From contig NZ_JAAMRF010000007.1 of NCBI RefSeq assembly GCF_013522725.1, positions 124,001 to 188,000 of the forward strand: a stretch of 64,000 nt of DNA, read 5' to 3'. Made by a program: the position numbers and the translations under genes. Positions 17,718 to 27,041 of this stretch are shown here, piece after piece. The stretch is from Stutzerimonas azotifigens (GTDB lineage: Bacteria; Pseudomonadota; Gammaproteobacteria; Pseudomonadales; Pseudomonadaceae). The notes beneath the pieces are model-generated. The model was not told the DNA's origin. It searched no databases and was given only the letters and a program-made list of their open reading frames with translations. Position 1 is the first letter of the stretch. Each line of letters opens with the position of its first letter.

Positions 17718-20090
17718 ATGAACAAGCATCAACAGAAACCGGCGTCGTTCCTTGAGCGCCTGATTTTCAACAACCGGCCGGCGGTAATCCTGATCTGCCT
17801 GCTGGTCAGCGTGCTCCTGTTCTATCAGGCCGCGCAGGTCCGCCCGGAAACCAGCTTCGAGAAGATGATTCCGCTGGGGCATCCGTATATCCAGAACATG
17901 CTCAAGCACCAGAACGATCTGGCCAACATGGGCAACACGGTGCGCATCTCCGTGGAGGCGGTGGAGGGCGACATCTTCTCCAAGGAGTACATGGAGACGC
18001 TGCGTCAGATCCATGACGAGATCTTCTACATTCATGGCGTCGACCGTTCCAACATGAAGTCGCTGTGGAGTCCCAGCGTGCGCTGGACGGAGGTGACCGA
18101 GGAGGGCTTCGCCGGCGGTGAAGTGATTCCGCAGACCTACAACGGCTCGCCCGAGAGCCTCGACGACCTGCGCGACAATATCCTCAAGTCCGGCCAGATC
18201 GGTCGTCTGGTGGCGAACAACTTCAAGTCCACCATCATCGACGTGCCGCTCCTGGAGTCCTATCCCGATCCGGAAGACCAGGGCCGCCAGATTCGTCTGG
18301 ACTACCAGCAGTTTTCCCATGAGCTCGAGGAGAAGATCCGCGAGAAGTACCAGCAGCAGAACCCGAATGTGAAGGTGCACATCATCGGCTTCGCCAAGAA
18401 AGTCGGCGACCTGATCGATGGGCTGGTCGGCGTCGCGCTGTTCTTCATCGTCGCGATCGCCGTCACCTTCTTCCTCCTGCTGTGGTTCACCCGTTGCCTG
18501 CGCAGCACCATTGCCGTGTTGGTCACCACGCTGATCGCCGTGGTCTGGCAGCTCGGGTTGCTGCACACGATCGGTTTCGGACTCGATCCCTATTCGATGC
18601 TGGTGCCCTTCCTGGTCTTCGCCATCGGCATTTCTCACGGGGTGCAGAAAATCAACGGCATCGCCATGGCGTCCGGCGAGGAGAGCAATCCGCTCACCGC
18701 GGCGCGCATGGCCTTCCGCCAGTTGTTCATTCCGGGGATGGTGGCGCTGCTGTCCGACGCGGTCGGCTTCGTCACCCTGCTGCTGATCGACATCGGCGTC
18801 ATTCGCGAACTGGCCATCGCCGCCTCGATGGGCGTAGCGGTGATCATCCTCACTAACCTGATCCTGCTGCCGGTGACCATTTCCTACCTGGGCATCAGCA
18901 AACGGGCCGTCCGGCAGAGCCGGGAAGACGCCGAGCGCGAGCATCCGTTCTGGCGGGCGCTGTCCAAATTTGCCAGCCCGACCGTGGCACCGGTCTCGGT
19001 GACGATCGCCGTGCTCGCGCTGGCCGGCGGGCTTTGGTACGGGCAGAACCTGAAGATCGGCGACCTCGATCAGGGCGCCCCGGAGCTGCATCCGGACTCG
19101 CGCTACAACCTGGACAACGACTTCGTCATCCGCAACTACTCGACCAGCTCCGATGTGCTGGTGGTCATGGTGCGCACCGCGCCGGAAGGCTGCTCGAGTT
19201 ACGACACCCTGTCGGCAATGGACGAGCTGATGTGGAAGATGCAGAACACCGCAGGTGTGCAGTCGACGGTGTCGATGGTCACGGTCGCGCGGCAGGGCAT
19301 CAAGGGCATGAACGAGGGCAGCCTCAAGTGGGAGACGCTGTCGCGTAATACCCACGTGCTCAACAGCTCGATCGCGCGCGCCGAGGGGATGTACAACACC
19401 GATTGCTCGCTGGCGCCGGTGATGGTGTTCCTCAATGACCACAAGGCCGAAACCCTGCAGCACGTCGTCGACGCGGCGCGTGAGTTCGCCGAGCAGAACA
19501 ACCGCGAAGGCCTGGAGTTCGTCCTGGCGGCCGGTAACGCGGGTATCGAGGCGGCGACCAACGAAGTCATCGCCGCCTCGGAAACAACCATGCTGCTGGC
19601 GGTGTACGCGGCAGTGAGCATCATGTGTCTGCTGACCTTCCGTTCCCTGGCCGCGACGCTCTGCATCGTGTTGCCGCTGGTGCTGACTTCGGTGCTGGGC
19701 AACGCGCTGATGGCGTTCATGGGCATCGGCGTCAAGGTGGCGACGTTGCCGGTCATCGCGCTGGGCGTGGGCATCGGTATCGACTACGGCATCTATATCT
19801 ACACGCGTCTGGAGAGTTTCCTGCGCCAGGGTCTGCCGCTGCAGGAGGCCTATTACGAGACGCTCAAGTCCACCGGCAAGGCAGTGCTGTTCACCGGCGT
19901 ATGCCTGGCCATCGGCGTGGTGACCTGGGTGTTCTCGGCCATCAAGTTCCAGGCGGACATGGGGTTGATGCTGACCTTCATGTTCCTCTGGAACATGATC
20001 GGTGCGATCTGGCTGCTGCCGGCGCTGGCGCGCTTCCTGATCAAGCCGCAGAAGCTGGCCGGCAAGACCGGAGAGTCCATCACGGGTTGA
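17718..20090 (+). CDS. RND superfamily exporter, MMPL type
   Basis: 790 residues with two homologous halves. Each half has one helix, a large periplasmic loop (about 45-235 and 435-610), then five helices. In the second half GVGIGIDYGIYIYTRLE carries the Asp-Tyr pair typical of proton-relay positions in RND/MMPL pumps. The matching site of the first half reads AIGISHGVQK and lacks Asp. Members move lipids, hopanoids or other hydrophobic molecules across the inner membrane. The substrate is unknown. Co-transcribed with the upstream YCF48-like protein and closed by the terminator at 20112-20140. Confidence 0.87.
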   Translation: MNKHQQKPASFLERLIFNNRPAVILICLLVSVLLFYQAAQVRPETSFEKMIPLGHPYIQNMLKHQNDLANMGNTVRISVEAVEGDIFSKEYMETLRQIHDEIFYIHGVDRSNMKSLWSPSVRWTEVTEEGFAGGEVIPQTYNGSPESLDDLRDNILKSGQIGRLVANNFKSTIIDVPLLESYPDPEDQGRQIRLDYQQFSHELEEKIREKYQQQNPNVKVHIIGFAKKVGDLIDGLVGVALFFIVAIAVTFFLLLWFTRCLRSTIAVLVTTLIAVVWQLGLLHTIGFGLDPYSMLVPFLVFAIGISHGVQKINGIAMASGEESNPLTAARMAFRQLFIPGMVALLSDAVGFVTLLLIDIGVIRELAIAASMGVAVIILTNLILLPVTISYLGISKRAVRQSREDAEREHPFWRALSKFASPTVAPVSVTIAVLALAGGLWYGQNLKIGDLDQGAPELHPDSRYNLDNDFVIRNYSTSSDVLVVMVRTAPEGCSSYDTLSAMDELMWKMQNTAGVQSTVSMVTVARQGIKGMNEGSLKWETLSRNTHVLNSSIARAEGMYNTDCSLAPVMVFLNDHKAETLQHVVDAAREFAEQNNREGLEFVLAAGNAGIEAATNEVIAASETTMLLAVYAAVSIMCLLTFRSLAATLCIVLPLVLTSVLGNALMAFMGIGVKVATLPVIALGVGIGIDYGIYIYTRLESFLRQGLPLQEAYYETLKSTGKAVLFTGVCLAIGVVTWVFSAIKFQADMGLMLTFMFLWNMIGAIWLLPALARFLIKPQKLAGKTGESITG

Positions 20091-20111
20091 GCGAGGCTGC
20101 TGACCCCAGCG

Positions 20112-20140
20112 ACCGCGGCCTAATGGCCGCGGTTTTTTTT
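20112..20140 (+). terminator. Rho-independent terminator after the MMPL gene
   Basis: ACCGCGGCC (20112-20120), loop TAAT, GGCCGCGGT (20125-20133), followed by eight T (20133-20140). A strong classical terminator. A second small palindrome, GCCCGC-TT-GCGGGC, follows at 20142-20155. Confidence 0.93.
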
Positions 20141-20243
20141 GGCCCGCTTGCGGGCTGGGTAGAAGGCTGTGATCAGGCCGGTGTGCACCGGTGCAGGATC
20201 ATCGGAAGGACCAGGTCGCCGGATTTGGAATGCAGCCGCGCCG

Positions 20244-21875
20244 TCAGCGTGGATACAGCGGTGGCAATGCCTGCTGCTCCTGTTCGCCTGCGCTGGCGCC
20301 GAGCGGTGGTAAGGCCTGGATTGCTTGCCACAGGGCTTTCCCTTGCCATTGCTGGCCGGTTTCGCTGTAGAGCGCACCGTTGAGCCCGTCCAGCGCATCG
20401 GATAGCGGTACGAAGCGAGCGGCCATGTCGGCTAGGGTTTCCGGTTGCTGGCGCGCCCAGGCGTCGAGGGCCTGGCGCGTGGCCTGCGAGTCGTTTGCAA
20501 GGCAGGCGCGTCTCAGGTCGTCGAGCAGGCTGCGCGGGCTGGGCCCCGCCGGTGCGCTGCGCTGCACCGCGGGCTGCTGGCGGGCGCGCCACCAGAGGCC
20601 GAAGCCGATCAGGCTACTGCAGGCGAGCAGGGCGGTACTCAGTTGCCATGGCCAGAGCAATGGCTGTTCCGCCAGCGGTTGGGGCTCGACCGGTTGTGCC
20701 GGCGGCTGGCGTAATTCGGGATTATCGGCGACCTGGATCTGCCGGCTCGGCAGTTCGATACGTTCGAGGCGATCCTCTTCGGTGTTCCACCAGACCAGCT
20801 CGTAGCCTGGCACCTCGATCGCACCGGACTGGCTCGGTACCAGTGCCTCGCGCTGTTCCCGGCTGCCGGTCAGGCCGGTCGGCGTGACTTCATTAGCCAG
20901 TTTGGGCTGGTCCGGGTAGCGCCGAACGCCACCGGGAACCGGCGGGGTGACGACCGGAAGCTGATTGCCGGAGAGCCCTTCGGCACGGATCAGCAGGCTG
21001 CGGGTCAGTGAGTCTCCGATTTTTGCGTTCTCCGGCTCCGGGGTCCAGGCTTCGACCAGGCTCAGGCTGCGGGCTGGCAGCCAGGGCGCATCGGCAGGAT
21101 ATTCAGCGGGCTTTGGGCGGACCGTCAGCGGAATCGAGGGCGACTTGACCTGGGTGGCTCGTCCGGGGCGGGCGCCGAACAACGAATGGCCATCGCTTGC
21201 AGCCGCCACGGTGGTGGCACTGAACAGCTGTGAAGGCACGGTCAGCTCGCCGCTTTTCTGCGGAAACAGGGCGTAGCGCACCTCGATCACGCCGTGGCGC
21301 ACGCCATTGATGTTCTTTTCGTACGTGCGGGGGTCACCGAGGCGCTCGACCAGTGCATCATCCATTTGCAGGGGTGAAAGGGTGCTGTCGTCATACAGCG
21401 AAACCGAGTGATAGATGCGCAGGGTGAGAATCGCCTGGGCCTGCACATAGACGCTGTCCTGATCCAGACTGGCGTCGATGAATACCGGGGCGAGCTGGGC
21501 AACCTCGTCGATCGGGGCAGCTTCCATTACCCGCAAGGTAACCGGTTCGCTGCGGGCATCGCCCAGGCTCAGCGGCGGCACGACGACGTAGCCGGTCTGC
21601 CGCGGCTGCAGTGTGACCAGCCAGCGGGTGACGGCGCGGGTTTCGCCATGCACGGTGGACAGCTGGTTGACCTGGCGCGTCGCCACGACCTCGAACAGCT
21701 CGTTGAGTGGCTCCAGGTCCGGTTTGCCGAACAGGGTGCGATCCTGTACCTCAAGGCTCAGCTCGACAGTCTCGCCCAAGGTCAGCTGGTTGCGGTCGAT
21801 GCTGGCGATCAGCGAAGCCGCGCTGGCCTGCGAGCTCAGCAGGCTCATGAGTAGAAAGACCATCAGACGGGTCAT
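20244..21875 (-). CDS. batD: BatD-like exported/membrane protein
   Basis: 543 residues: signal peptide (LMVFLLMSLLSSQASA, cleavage near 19), a periplasmic beta-sandwich region opening with IDRNQLTLGETVELSLEVQ (the usual BatD start), a transmembrane helix near 420-440 (LSTALLACSSLIGFGLWW), and a cytoplasmic tail. BatD is the periplasmic component of the Bat (Bacteroides aerotolerance) set; its biochemical role is not settled. It is the last gene of the moxR-bat operon and overlaps batB/C by 4 bases. The tail is followed by no obvious terminator on this strand. Confidence 0.85.
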   Translation of the reverse strand: MTRLMVFLLMSLLSSQASAASLIASIDRNQLTLGETVELSLEVQDRTLFGKPDLEPLNELFEVVATRQVNQLSTVHGETRAVTRWLVTLQPRQTGYVVVPPLSLGDARSEPVTLRVMEAAPIDEVAQLAPVFIDASLDQDSVYVQAQAILTLRIYHSVSLYDDSTLSPLQMDDALVERLGDPRTYEKNINGVRHGVIEVRYALFPQKSGELTVPSQLFSATTVAAASDGHSLFGARPGRATQVKSPSIPLTVRPKPAEYPADAPWLPARSLSLVEAWTPEPENAKIGDSLTRSLLIRAEGLSGNQLPVVTPPVPGGVRRYPDQPKLANEVTPTGLTGSREQREALVPSQSGAIEVPGYELVWWNTEEDRLERIELPSRQIQVADNPELRQPPAQPVEPQPLAEQPLLWPWQLSTALLACSSLIGFGLWWRARQQPAVQRSAPAGPSPRSLLDDLRRACLANDSQATRQALDAWARQQPETLADMAARFVPLSDALDGLNGALYSETGQQWQGKALWQAIQALPPLGASAGEQEQQALPPLYPR

Positions 21876-23602
21876 GGACGGGTTCCCTGGCGCATACGTT
21901 GTTCGTAAAGGAATTTGCGGCGCAGCAGCTCGCCCGGGTCATCGGGAATCTGCCGCAGCCATTGTTCTGTAGCCTGTCGGGTTTCCGCGTTGCCTGGCAC
22001 ATCCTCCGCGCTCGTCGCGTTGCTCGACCCGGCCTGGTCGCGGGCGTCGGCACCAGCCTTCTGCTCCGGGGTAGCGTCGGAGGGCTGGGCGGGATCGCCA
22101 GGCTGGCCGGCTTCGAGGCTCGGGGCGGCGCTGTCCTGGCTGCCTCCGCTTGGTGCCGGAGCGTTCTGCGCCGCTTTTTCGGGCTCGCTGTCGGTTTCGT
22201 CGGCCTGGTCCGATTGCTGCTTCTGGGCAGCCTGCTGCGCCTTGTGCTGACGCAGCAGTTCTTCGACCAATGCCTTGTTCTGTTGTGCCTGGGGCAGATC
22301 CGGCTGGCGCTCCAGGGCCTGGTCGTAGGCCTCGATGGCCGCTTCGAGGGCATCGCTGCGGGCCAGTGCGTTACCCCGGTTGTAGTGGTCGGCGGCGCTA
22401 TCGCCCAGGGCGAAGCGCTCGATCGCGGACGCGTAATCACCGGCCAGGTAATGAGCCAGGGCCTGCCGGCGAGGGTCGGAAAAACGCTGGGCGGCTTCGG
22501 CCGGTCGCTGTTGTTCGAGCAGGCGCTGACCCTGCTGGTCTGGACGCAGCCAGAGATCGCTCCATTCGAAGGCCTGGGCGGGTGCGGGGTTGAACAGGAT
22601 CAACGGCAGGCAGAACAGCCAACCGCGCCGTCCTCCCAGGGCGACAAGCAACAACAGCGGCAACAGCAGCCAGTAGCCTTGGTCCGACCACGCGCTCAGC
22701 CGCGTGTTTTCGATCTGTCTTTCCAGGCTTCCGCCCATTTCGAGGAGGCCGAGCGCGGCAAGGTCGGCATCGTCGATGCGGGCCTGTTGGTAGCGCCCAC
22801 CGAGGCTGGTGGCGAACTGCCGAAGACCATGATTGTCCAGCCGTGGCACCAGGATCGAACCCTGGGCATCCTTGAGAAAGCTGCCGTCGTCCTGGGCAAT
22901 CGGCGCGCCTTCTTCGGTGCCTACGCCGAGAACTGCAAGCCGGGTGTCCTTGCCGTCGAGACGGGCGGCGATGGCCATACGTTCGCTGGCATCCAGTCGG
23001 CTGCCGATCAGCAGCAGCCGCCCCTGCGACTGCGCGCCCTGCTCCAGCAGCTCGAGGCCTCGCTCGACAGCAAGGTCGGCGCGGTGGCCCGATTCGGGCA
23101 TCAGCGATGGCTGCAGCGCCCCGAGGAGGTTGCGGGTCGTCGCCAGATCATCTGACAACGGCACCAGCGTATGGGCGCTTCCAGCGAACACCACCACCGC
23201 GGTCTGGGTGCCGCGACGGGCTTCCAGCAGGTCGAGCAGTTTGCGCTTGGCCTGTTCCAGCCGGCTGGGAGGCACGTCGGTCGCGAGCATCTCGGGGCTG
23301 ACTTCGAGCAGTACCACCAACGGGTCGGCGCGTTTTAGGGTCGGTTGCTCGAGCAACTGCCAGCTCGGCCCGAGCAAGGCGAGCACGGCGAGCAGCCAGG
23401 CTGCGCCCAACAGTACCCAAGGCAGACGGCTGTCATGCAGGCGGCCCTGGGTCAGCAGCGGGGCGTGGAAGCGTTCGGGCAGTAGTCGCTGCCAACGGCC
23501 TACTCGCCGCTGGCGCAGGCATAGCCGCCAGAGCACCCAGCCCAGTAGCGGCAGGATCAACAACCAGCCGGGGCGCAGCAGGTGAGGCAGCAGATCGCTC
23601 AT
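21872..23602 (-). CDS. batB: BatB/BatC fusion: VWA domain plus TPR region
   Basis: 576 residues from ATG 23602. Layout: two N-terminal helices (about 12-30 and 60-80), a VWA domain (about 93-300), a helix pair near 325-355, a TPR region (about 395-465, with HYNRGNALARSDALEAAIEAYDQAL), and a Gln/Ala/Pro/Ser-rich disordered tail with a short C-terminal motif. In other bacteria BatB and BatC are separate proteins; here they are fused, as usual in Pseudomonas. The MIDAS loop is altered: LEVSPEML (E100) replaces D-x-S-x-S, so metal binding is doubtful. Confidence 0.85.
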   Translation of the reverse strand: MSDLLPHLLRPGWLLILPLLGWVLWRLCLRQRRVGRWQRLLPERFHAPLLTQGRLHDSRLPWVLLGAAWLLAVLALLGPSWQLLEQPTLKRADPLVVLLEVSPEMLATDVPPSRLEQAKRKLLDLLEARRGTQTAVVVFAGSAHTLVPLSDDLATTRNLLGALQPSLMPESGHRADLAVERGLELLEQGAQSQGRLLLIGSRLDASERMAIAARLDGKDTRLAVLGVGTEEGAPIAQDDGSFLKDAQGSILVPRLDNHGLRQFATSLGGRYQQARIDDADLAALGLLEMGGSLERQIENTRLSAWSDQGYWLLLPLLLLVALGGRRGWLFCLPLILFNPAPAQAFEWSDLWLRPDQQGQRLLEQQRPAEAAQRFSDPRRQALAHYLAGDYASAIERFALGDSAADHYNRGNALARSDALEAAIEAYDQALERQPDLPQAQQNKALVEELLRQHKAQQAAQKQQSDQADETDSEPEKAAQNAPAPSGGSQDSAAPSLEAGQPGDPAQPSDATPEQKAGADARDQAGSSNATSAEDVPGNAETRQATEQWLRQIPDDPGELLRRKFLYEQRMRQGTRP

Positions 23603-24615
23603 CGCGACCACCTGCGTGCGAGCGCGGCCTGTAGCGGTACATACCAGAGCCTGGCGATCACCAGTAGCAGGCTGATCAGCAGTGCGGCGGCCAACGGCCA
23701 ACTGTACAGCTCGTCGGCCAGGCGCGCCTGGGTCGGCTGTTGCGCTGCTGGGTCGATCCGGTCGAGGGTTTGGCCGATGTCCCGCAATTCTTCGCTGGAG
23801 CGGGCTCGGAAGTATTCGCCGCCGGTGCGCTCGGCGATCAGGCGCAGCGTCGGCTCGTCGAGGTCCAGGCTCGGGCTGAAGCCGAAGCGGCCCAGTGCGC
23901 CGTCGTTCTGCGGATCGGCGCCGATGCCGATGGCGTGGATCTTGACGTGCTCCTCGGCGGCCAGACGTGCCGCCACCAGCGGTTCGATCTCGCCGCCGTT
24001 GTTGGCCCCGTCGGTGATCAGGATGAGCACTCGGCTGTCGGCCGGCCTTTCGCGCAGGCGCTTCACCGCGAGGCCGATGGCGTCGCCGATGGCGGTGGTG
24101 TTACCGGCGATTCCTACCATCGACTCTTCCAGCCAGGTGCGCACGGTACGCCGGTCGAAGGTCAGCGGGGCCTGCAGATACGCCCTGCTGCCGAACAGGA
24201 TCAAGCCGACCCGATCCCCGCGACGCCCTTCGATGAACTCGCCGAACAGCTGCTTGACCAGCTCCAGGCGGGTGATGTCTTCGTTCTGCCAACGCATGTC
24301 GGGGTAGTCCATAGAGCCCGACACGTCCACGGCGATCAGCAGGTCGCGGCCGGTGGTGGCTTGGGGCAGGGGTTCTCCGAGCCACTGGGGACGCGCGGCG
24401 GCGAACAGCAGCAACAGCCACAGGGTGAGGTAAGGCAGTTGCTGTATCAGCGGGGGCAGGGCGATGCGGGCACGCTGGCCGGAGAGCTGCTCGAGTTCGT
24501 CGATGAAACTCACCTTGAGCGCCGCCTCGCCGCTGTCGGCACGCGGCAACAGGCGGCGCATCAGCCAAGGCAGCGGCGCCAGCACGAAGACCCATGGCCA
24601 GGCGAGTTCAAACAT
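23599..24615 (-). CDS. batA: BatA-like VWA membrane protein
   Basis: 338 residues. N-terminal helices at about 5-22 and 58-76, a VWA domain from about 90 to 290, and a C-terminal helix near 308-328. The metal-ion-dependent adhesion site is intact: DVSGSMD (D97, S99, S101), the Thr loop GNTTAIGDAI and LITDGANNGG. BatA is held in the inner membrane with its VWA domain exposed and is thought to work with BatB and MoxR ATPase. Start overlaps the DUF4381 stop by 8 bases; its stop overlaps batB/C by 4. Confidence 0.9.
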   Translation of the reverse strand: MFELAWPWVFVLAPLPWLMRRLLPRADSGEAALKVSFIDELEQLSGQRARIALPPLIQQLPYLTLWLLLLFAAARPQWLGEPLPQATTGRDLLIAVDVSGSMDYPDMRWQNEDITRLELVKQLFGEFIEGRRGDRVGLILFGSRAYLQAPLTFDRRTVRTWLEESMVGIAGNTTAIGDAIGLAVKRLRERPADSRVLILITDGANNGGEIEPLVAARLAAEEHVKIHAIGIGADPQNDGALGRFGFSPSLDLDEPTLRLIAERTGGEYFRARSSEELRDIGQTLDRIDPAAQQPTQARLADELYSWPLAAALLISLLLVIARLWYVPLQAALARRWSR

Positions 24616-25111
24616 GTTTGCGAATCCAGATTTCGACGGCCTGGTTCAAGCCATCTATCGCCTTGTTTTCCATTCGGCATTCGGCGCGGTAGGGACCATC
24701 GACCAGCACCATCCAGCGGGTCAGCCCGGCGGCCGGGCAACGGTTGTCGAGAAAGGCGAGCCAGGCGCGGCCGCTCATGGTATGCGGGTGCGCCTGGGGG
24801 TACTGGGCGCGACAGAGCCGCTTGAGCAGGGCGTTGAGCTGTTGCAGCCACTGGCTGGCGGATGCGCCATCGTAGGGGCGGCTCAGGCGGGCAAGTTCCT
24901 CCAGCGCCGCCATTCGCTGCGGCGCCAGTGCCGGCGCCGGCGCCGCGCGCTGAACGGGCCGGCGAAGCGAGAAGAGGCGATGCCGGTAGCGCCACGAAAA
25001 GCCAATACCGAGCAGGATCAGCAGTGCAAGCAGCCACCAGCCAGGCGCGGGCGGCCACCAGGGCACGGGAGGCGGCTGGATTGGCGGTGCCAGCTGTTCG
25101 AGCGGATTCAT
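24608..25111 (-). CDS. DUF4381 membrane protein of the bat operon
   Basis: 167 residues from ATG 25111. It begins with a Pro-rich segment (LAPPIQPPPVPWWPPAPGWW) directly followed by a single helix (about 26-42) and a basic cytoplasmic domain with RMAALEELARL and LNALLKRLCRAQYP, the DUF4381 signature. The family is almost always found between DUF58 and BatA genes. It overlaps DUF58 by 4 bases and BatA by 8, so it is an integral part of the operon. Role unknown; a scaffold for the VWA proteins is a guess. Confidence 0.85.
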   Translation of the reverse strand: MNPLEQLAPPIQPPPVPWWPPAPGWWLLALLILLGIGFSWRYRHRLFSLRRPVQRAAPAPALAPQRMAALEELARLSRPYDGASASQWLQQLNALLKRLCRAQYPQAHPHTMSGRAWLAFLDNRCPAAGLTRWMVLVDGPYRAECRMENKAIDGLNQAVEIWIRKHV

Positions 25112-26082
25112 TGACTGTTGCCCCTGGTCCGTACGCTGAGGTGCTCGCGTAACTGGTCGACCAGTTCGGCGGATGTGCTCAGAGGCAGCAGCGGCACGCA
25201 GAGTCGTTTTGCCAGGCGCTGCCAGCGCGCCGTACGGGCTTCGCCGAGGCCTCGGTAGCGCTGGCGCAGCTCGGCGTCGTTGCTGTCGAGTTCCAGTCGC
25301 GTGCCCCGGCTTGCGAACCTCAGCAGGCCGGCAGCGGGCAGGGCATGATCCAGCGGATCGGACAGCGGCAGCAGAAGCAGATCGATATGGCGCGCCAGCA
25401 GGCTGAGTTGCTGCTCGGCGGCATCGTTCAGCGAACGCTCGTCGCACAGGACCACAACCAGGCTACCCGGTCTCAACACTTCACGGGCACGACGAAGCGC
25501 CATGCCGAAGGCCTCGGGGTTGGGCTCGATATCGCAGTCGAGGCGCTGATTGGCGCGTGCCAGTCGATCGAGCAGCTGCAGCAGGCTCTGCTTGCGCCGT
25601 CGCGGTCTGACCTCGTGGTGCTCGTCGCAGCCGAATACCAGGCCGCCGACGCGATCGTTGTGGCTCAGGGCGGCCCAGGCGATGAGCGCTGCGGCCTTGG
25701 CCGCGAGTACCGACTTGAAGGCGAGCCCGGTGCCGAAGAACAGCGCGTGGCTCTGCTCGACGAGAATATAGATCGGCCGTTCGCGCTCCTCGTGAAAGAG
25801 CTTGGTATGGGGCTCCTGGGTGCGCGCGGTGACGCGCCAGTCGATGGTGCGGACGTCATCGCCGGGTTGATAGACCCGTACCTGGTCGAAATCCACACCA
25901 CGACCACGCAGCTTGGAATGGTGCAGGCCCACCAGCGGGCTGCGCCGGTGCGGCAGCGAGAACAGGGGCACCTCGCGAACGCGGTGGCGGATGTCGATGA
26001 GCTCGGCCAGGGTCACATGAATGCCGTCGGCCGTGCTCGCCCCTTCGGCGCCCTGCATGCCGTTGGCGGCAGCCTGTTGCAT
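25108..26082 (-). CDS. DUF58 domain protein of the MoxR-bat operon
   Basis: 324 residues from ATG 26082, which overlaps the moxR stop by one base (TGATG). The central DUF58 motif is present: GRGVDFDQVRVYQPGDDVRTIDWRVTART, then HTKLFHEERERPIYILVEQS. The second half is a divergent VWA-like fold. DUF58 proteins accompany MoxR ATPases throughout bacteria and may be their substrates or adaptors. No membrane segment or signal peptide is apparent, so it is likely cytoplasmic. Confidence 0.88.
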   Translation of the reverse strand: MQQAAANGMQGAEGASTADGIHVTLAELIDIRHRVREVPLFSLPHRRSPLVGLHHSKLRGRGVDFDQVRVYQPGDDVRTIDWRVTARTQEPHTKLFHEERERPIYILVEQSHALFFGTGLAFKSVLAAKAAALIAWAALSHNDRVGGLVFGCDEHHEVRPRRRKQSLLQLLDRLARANQRLDCDIEPNPEAFGMALRRAREVLRPGSLVVVLCDERSLNDAAEQQLSLLARHIDLLLLPLSDPLDHALPAAGLLRFASRGTRLELDSNDAELRQRYRGLGEARTARWQRLAKRLCVPLLPLSTSAELVDQLREHLSVRTRGNSQ

Positions 26083-27041
26083 CAGGCCACCGCCACCACG
26101 TCGAGGATGCGCTGGATGACCCTGTCCTGGTCGATACCTGCCGCCTCGGCTTCGAACGAGAGGATCAGACGATGGCGCAACACGTCGAAGGCCATCGCCT
26201 GGATGTCTTCCGGGCTGACAAAGTCGCGCCCGGCGAGCCACGCATGGGCGCGTGCGCAACGGTCCAGCGAGATGGAGCCGCGCGGGCTGGCGCCATAGGC
26301 GATCCACTCGGCCAGCTCCGCGTCGAACTTGGCCGGGGTACGCGTGGCCATGACCAGTTGGACCAGGTATTCCTCCACCGCATCGGCCATATAAAGGCCG
26401 AGAATCTCCTTGCGCGCCGCAAAGATCGACTGCTGGCTCACGCGATGTTCCGGCGCGGCTTCGCCATTGATGGCCTCGCCGCGTGCCTGCTGGAGGATGC
26501 GGCGCTCCACAGAAGCGTCGGGAAAGCCGAGCTTCACGTGCAGTAGAAAACGGTCGAGCTGGGCCTCGGGCAACGGGTAGGTGCCTTCCTGCTCGATCGG
26601 ATTCTGCGTGGCCATCACCAGAAACAGTGGAGAGAGGTCGTAGGTGCTCCGTCCGACGCTGACCTGGCGCTCGGCCATGGCTTCGAGCAGGGCCGACTGA
26701 ACCTTGGCCGGCGCGCGGTTGATCTCGTCGGCCAGTACCAGATTATGGAAGATCGGCCCCTGCTGGAACACGAAGCTGCCGGTCTCGGGGCGGTAGATCT
26801 CGGTACCGGTGATGTCGGCAGGCAGCAGGTCCGGGGTGAACTGGATGCGGTGGAATTCAGCCTCGAGCCCTTCGGCAAGCTCCTTGATGGCACGTGTCTT
26901 GGCCAGGCCGGGGGCGCCTTCGACGAGCATGTGGCCGTCGGCGAGCAGGGCGATGAGCAGGCGTTCGATGAGCCGTTCCTGGCCGAGGATCTGGGTGGAG
27001 AGAAATTGTCGCAGCGAGACGATCGCTTCACGGTGGTCCAT
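26082..27041 (-). CDS. MoxR family AAA+ ATPase (first of two in the window)
   Basis: 319 residues from ATG 27041 (GGAAG upstream). Walker A GAPGLAKT is at 42-49, Walker B LVLADE at 101-106, sensor 1 in ATQNP near 148-152, and a C-terminal lid. The motif DLLPADITGTEIY is diagnostic of the MoxR group. MoxR proteins are chaperone-like ATPases that act with VWA proteins, for example on metal insertion, cell-envelope stress and oxygen tolerance. It heads the six-gene bat operon; its promoter should lie in the divergent gap with gdhB, but I could not find a convincing box. Confidence 0.93.
   Translation of the reverse strand: MDHREAIVSLRQFLSTQILGQERLIERLLIALLADGHMLVEGAPGLAKTRAIKELAEGLEAEFHRIQFTPDLLPADITGTEIYRPETGSFVFQQGPIFHNLVLADEINRAPAKVQSALLEAMAERQVSVGRSTYDLSPLFLVMATQNPIEQEGTYPLPEAQLDRFLLHVKLGFPDASVERRILQQARGEAINGEAAPEHRVSQQSIFAARKEILGLYMADAVEEYLVQLVMATRTPAKFDAELAEWIAYGASPRGSISLDRCARAHAWLAGRDFVSPEDIQAMAFDVLRHRLILSFEAEAAGIDQDRVIQRILDVVAVA

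Noticed and set aside
16710-19463. Minus-strand open frame of 917 codons opposite the YCF48 and MMPL genes
   Set aside because: Same cause: antisense of real genes, with no recognisable domain and no ribosome-binding site.
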